Shown here: positions 60,950 through 64,000 of the stretch, one piece after another
Numbering within the stretch: the first letter of the stretch is position 1
How the letters are laid out: every line of letters starts with the position of its first letter
Notes under the pieces: generated by a model
Database searches by the model: none
Told to the model about the DNA's origin: nothing
What the model saw: only the letters and a program-made list of their open reading frames with translations
Made by a program: the position numbers and the translations under genes
From: Planctomyces sp. SH-PL62
GTDB lineage: Bacteria > Planctomycetota > Planctomycetia > Planctomycetales > Planctomycetaceae
Assembly (NCBI GenBank): GCA_945893045.1
Contig: CAMDEA010000001.1
Span: 1-64,000, forward strand
Length of the DNA: 64,000 nt
Direction of reading: 5' to 3'

Positions 60950-63238
60950 ATGCCTGCAACCCAGAACCCCGTGACGTCGTTCGCTCAGACAGCTTTCTCT
61001 GAACGAGCGCTCGGCCAGAATGTTCCGCGTCGCGAAGGGGCCGCGAAGCTCTGTGGCAAAGCGTGCTATGTGGATGATCTGCCTCGCCAGGATGTCTGGT
61101 TTGGCGGGACCGTGCGGGCCGATGTTCCGCACGCACGCTTACTCGGCATCCGCTACGACCCGCGGTTTGACTGGAGTTGCGTGGTCGTCGTCACCGCAGC
61201 GGACATTCCGGGCGAGAATGTGGTGCCCGTGGTGATGAGCGATCAGCCGGCGCTCACCGACTCGATCATTCGCTACCACGGCGAACCCGTGGCACTGATC
61301 GCCGCTCCGGACGTGGAGACTCTGCAACAGGCGCTCGACAGTGTCACGCTGGAAACCGCGCCGCTGGAGCCGGTCTTCGAGATCGATGACGCGTTGGCGG
61401 CCAAGGTTCTCGTTGACGATTCCGACAATGTGTTTCGTCACATCGACCTTCGCAAAGGAGACGCTGTTGCGGCTCTGCAATCGGCGGACGTGGTGATCGA
61501 AGGGGAGTATCACACCGGCGCTCAAGAGCACGTCTATCTCGAACCGCAGGGGATGCAGGCCGAACCGACTGAAGACGGCGTCATCATCCGCGGTTCGATG
61601 CAGTGCCCCTACTACATCGTCGAGGGAGTCGCGCTATTGCTTGGTCTGCCGCCGGAGAAAGTCCGCGTGATTCCCTGCGTGACCGGTGGTGGCTTCGGCG
61701 GCAAAGAGGATTTTCCAACGCTGATCGCCGGACATGCGGCGTTACTGGCACACAAGGCCAAGCGGCCAGTGCGGCTGATCTACGATCGCGTCGAGGATCT
61801 GCGCTACACCAGCAAGCGGCATCCGGCGAGAGTCCGACACAAGACCGGCTGGACGCGCGATGGTCGTCTCGTCGCGATGCAAATCGAACTGGTCTTGGAC
61901 GGCGGAGCCTACAGCACACTCAGTCCGCTGGTCTTGCAGCGGTCGGCGATCCATGCGGCGGGGCCGTATCAGTGCGATCACATCCACATCGCGGCCCGCG
62001 CCGTGGCCACCAATCATCCGCCGCGCGGAGCGTTCCGCGGATTCGGAGCGCCGCAGTCCTTGTTCGCGCTCGAAACACACCTCGACTATTGCGCGGCGAA
62101 GCTAGGACTTGATCCGATCGACGTCCGCCGCCGGAACGTGATCCGGCCCGGAGGAACGCTGGCTTGTGGGCAGAACGTGGGTGACGACGCTGCGGTGGGC
62201 GAAGTCTTGGAGCGTGCGCTGACCGAGTCGGATTTCGTCGCTCGCCGCCAGGCGTATGCCACGTTCAACCAACGCGCGTCGTCCTCGACAAGCGTGGAAC
62301 GATTTCGACGCCGTGGAATCGGGCTGTCGCTGTTCATGCACGGCACCGGACTGAATGGGAATGCGGAGGGCTTCTTCAAGTCGGAAGTGCTGCTGCGTGG
62401 CAATTCCGATGGCAAAGTCAGCGTGCTCACCGACCTGATGGAAATCGGACAGGGGACGCAGACGATCGTCGCACAACTGGCGGCGGAAGGGCTGAGGTTG
62501 CCCGTCGAGTGGGTTGTGGCCGAGGAGCCGGACACGGCCGTGTCCCCCAATTCCGGTCCGACGGTGGCTTCGCGAACGGCGGCCGTCGTCGGAGGCTTGC
62601 TGATCACTGCCGGCCAGCGATTTCGGGCCAAAGTCGAGCACCGATCCGGCGGCCCGATCCTCGATGCGTATGCGTTCCGCTCGGCAGTAGCGGAGCTTGT
62701 CTCGCAGGAACCGTTGCAAGTCCGCGTGGCGTATCGCCCGCCGCCGGACTTCCATTGGGACGAAGAGACGCAGCAGGGCGATGCCTATCTGGCTTACACC
62801 TGGAGCTGCTGCGTGGTGGCGCTGGAAGTCGACACGCTGACGGGCGAAGTCAAAGTGCTCGACGTCACGGCCGTGCAAGACGTCGGCCGGGTGGTGCATC
62901 CACTGTTTGCCACCGGACAAGTCGAAGGGGGAGTGACGCAAGCGCTGGGCTGGGCGCTGATGGAGAATTGCGTGTGGTCCGAGGGAGTGATGAAGAACGC
63001 CAACATGACGGACTACACGATCCCCACCGCGATGGATGTCCCGCCCATGCGAGTCGTGTTCCTGGAACACCCACATCCGCGATTTCCGCACGGCGCGAAA
63101 GGGCTGGGGGAACTTCCCGCCGAAGGTCCGGCTCCCGCCGTGGCGAACGCATTGCGTCAGGCGTTGGGGATTCACTTCGACCGTGTCCCCATCACGCCAG
63201 AAATCATTCTGCCCGCCTGGGAGGACCGACAATCATGA
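60950..63238 (+). CDS. Molybdenum hydroxylase large subunit (xanthine dehydrogenase family)
   Basis: A 762-residue molybdopterin-binding subunit from the ATG at 60950, preceded by GGGAG. Family marks are GGGFGGKEDFPTL, the RGFGAPQ loop, and the catalytic Glu in GLGELPAEGPAPAVANAL. A CoxL-type active-site Cys loop (AYRCSFR) was not seen, so xanthine, purine or aldehyde hydroxylation is more likely than CO oxidation; substrate is open. Its stop overlaps the FeS subunit start (ATGA). Order is large, FeS, FAD subunit. Confidence 0.92.
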   Translation: MPATQNPVTSFAQTAFSERALGQNVPRREGAAKLCGKACYVDDLPRQDVWFGGTVRADVPHARLLGIRYDPRFDWSCVVVVTAADIPGENVVPVVMSDQPALTDSIIRYHGEPVALIAAPDVETLQQALDSVTLETAPLEPVFEIDDALAAKVLVDDSDNVFRHIDLRKGDAVAALQSADVVIEGEYHTGAQEHVYLEPQGMQAEPTEDGVIIRGSMQCPYYIVEGVALLLGLPPEKVRVIPCVTGGGFGGKEDFPTLIAGHAALLAHKAKRPVRLIYDRVEDLRYTSKRHPARVRHKTGWTRDGRLVAMQIELVLDGGAYSTLSPLVLQRSAIHAAGPYQCDHIHIAARAVATNHPPRGAFRGFGAPQSLFALETHLDYCAAKLGLDPIDVRRRNVIRPGGTLACGQNVGDDAAVGEVLERALTESDFVARRQAYATFNQRASSSTSVERFRRRGIGLSLFMHGTGLNGNAEGFFKSEVLLRGNSDGKVSVLTDLMEIGQGTQTIVAQLAAEGLRLPVEWVVAEEPDTAVSPNSGPTVASRTAAVVGGLLITAGQRFRAKVEHRSGGPILDAYAFRSAVAELVSQEPLQVRVAYRPPPDFHWDEETQQGDAYLAYTWSCCVVALEVDTLTGEVKVLDVTAVQDVGRVVHPLFATGQVEGGVTQALGWALMENCVWSEGVMKNANMTDYTIPTAMDVPPMRVVFLEHPHPRFPHGAKGLGELPAEGPAPAVANALRQALGIHFDRVPITPEIILPAWEDRQS

Positions 63239-63729
63239 GCGAGCGAACGACCATCCGATTCACCTTGAACGGTCACGCGGTGGAAGTGTCCGCGCCCCCG
63301 ATGCAGCGATTGTTGGACGTGCTCCGCGAAACTTGTGGGTTGACCGGCGCGAAGAACGGTTGCGGTGAAGGAGACTGCGGTGCCTGCACGGTGCTTGTGG
63401 ATGGCATCGCGGTCGTCTCTTGTCTAGTTCCCGTCATTCAGATCGACGGCGCAGAGATCCGCACAGTCGAAAGTCTCGCCCAGGGGGACTGCCTGCATCC
63501 GCTTCAGCAAGCGTTTCTGGAACGAGATGGCACTCAGTGTGGGAGCTGTGCCTCGGGTTTTCTGATGACCGCCTGCTCGCATCTGGAACACGGCGGAGAC
63601 ACCAGCGATGCAGAACTCCGCGCCGCGCTGTCGGGAGTCCTGTGTCGCTGCACCGGCTACAACCGAGTCCTCGAAGCGGTGCAACAAGCGGCGGAAGGAG
63701 CAGGCCATCATGCCGGCGATCGTCTCTGA
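63235..63729 (+). CDS. Molybdenum hydroxylase [2Fe-2S] subunit
   Basis: A 164-residue subunit with two iron-sulfur clusters. The N-terminal plant-ferredoxin-like site is GCGEGDCGACTVLVDG with a later Cys in VVSCLVP; the C-terminal site uses QCGSCASGFLM and LCRCTGYNRVLEAV. It passes electrons from the molybdenum centre to the FAD subunit. Start overlaps the large-subunit stop by 4 bases, and its own 3' end overlaps the FAD-subunit start by 20 bases, so the three are co-translated. Confidence 0.95.
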   Translation: MSERTTIRFTLNGHAVEVSAPPMQRLLDVLRETCGLTGAKNGCGEGDCGACTVLVDGIAVVSCLVPVIQIDGAEIRTVESLAQGDCLHPLQQAFLERDGTQCGSCASGFLMTACSHLEHGGDTSDAELRAALSGVLCRCTGYNRVLEAVQQAAEGAGHHAGDRL

Positions 63730-64000
63730 TCATCGAGTCCACACGCCGAGTGACGTGGACGACGCTCTGCGGTTCCTCGCCGATCACCGCGACGAGGGCT
63801 GGCGTCCGCTGGCGGGCGGCACGGATGTCATGGTCGGCATCTACCGCGACCACACCGGTGGTCAGCGCTGGCTCAACCTGTCTCGGCTGCAAGCACCGCT
63901 TGCCGGCATCCGCCGCGAGGACGATCTGATCCGGATCGGAGCCTTGGCCACGATGGCCGATCTGCGGAAGTCTTCGCTACTGGCCGCAGCGTGCCCCTTG
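63710..64000 (+). CDS. Molybdenum hydroxylase FAD-binding subunit (3' end outside window)
   Basis: The first 97 residues of the FAD subunit. Visible family features are the RPLAGGTDVMVGIYRDHTGG loop that binds the FAD pyrophosphate, LNLSRLQAPLAGI, and IRIGALATMADL. GGAAGGAG lies upstream of the ATG. It overlaps the FeS subunit by 20 bases and completes the classical three-subunit arrangement. Confidence 0.95.
   Translation, partial: MPAIVSDHRVHTPSDVDDALRFLADHRDEGWRPLAGGTDVMVGIYRDHTGGQRWLNLSRLQAPLAGIRREDDLIRIGALATMADLRKSSLLAAACPL

Noticed and set aside
62102-63232. 376-codon minus-strand frame
   Set aside because: Antisense to the molybdenum hydroxylase large subunit.
60950-63238. CO dehydrogenase (CoxL)
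   Set aside because: The characteristic CoxL active-site Cys loop (AYRCSFR) was not seen.

Overview
The window (64 kb) reads as a chromosomal segment of a planctomycete. The evidence is the set of families that expand in that phylum: two DUF1501 proteins, a very large cytochrome/DUF1549/DUF1553 protein, a DUF1559 protein with a type II pseudopilin N-terminus, a pre-peptidase C-terminal (PPC) protein, and three long TPR/FG-GAP/UnbV (CRTAC1-like) proteins. Identity below phylum cannot be read from the sequence alone.

Layout. 0-19 kb: the end of a sigma-54 activator; a leftward BNR/MoaD-like/SurE group; a patatin lipoprotein; a DUF1501+PPC pair; a PIN toxin-antitoxin pair; a second DUF1501; a Uma2 protein; the DUF1549/DUF1553 cytochrome; a polytopic membrane protein; a secreted SGNH-like protein; and an SDR. 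19.4-33.3 kb: a small lipoprotein plus DUF1559, three CRTAC1-like genes (two of them tandem paralogs) and a seven-haem cytochrome with a TPR tail. 33.4-51.3 kb: a 17.7-kb integrated element in the 3' end of a tRNA-Arg(TCG) gene, with 43-bp identical att copies. It carries an integrase, an excisionase, a VirD4-like ATPase, a replication-relaxation protein, a primase-like Toprim protein, an HTH protein, a replication initiator and an iteron-like array, so it looks like an integrative plasmid. Its cargo is a three-gene PD-(D/E)XK nuclease-like / Ser-Thr kinase / unknown module, an N6-methylase-like gene without a visible NPPY motif, and an SSS transporter with a possible isoprenoid-synthase-fold protein. 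51.2-54.1 kb: debris of an older insertion (integrase tail, Pcm tail, histidine-kinase tail) mixed with receiver-domain genes. 54-60.9 kb: a stress and dormancy cluster (UspA, three Hsp20, HPF fused to a cold-shock domain, CBS pair, malic enzyme, c-type cytochrome). 60.9-64 kb: a three-subunit molybdenum hydroxylase operon, cut by the window end.

A second layer is a population of short paired palindromes between genes. Many have GTAG...CTAC ends and two hairpin arms in inverted orientation, which is the architecture of REPIN (paired REP) elements. Several arms show compensatory base changes. No REP-associated transposase (RAYT) gene was seen in the window.

The strongest candidate for an undescribed system is the nuclease/kinase/unknown module at 35.36-38.19 kb inside the element. 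Its genes are tightly coupled, it sits in mobile DNA, and its third protein is unrecognised. A role in defence is inference only.
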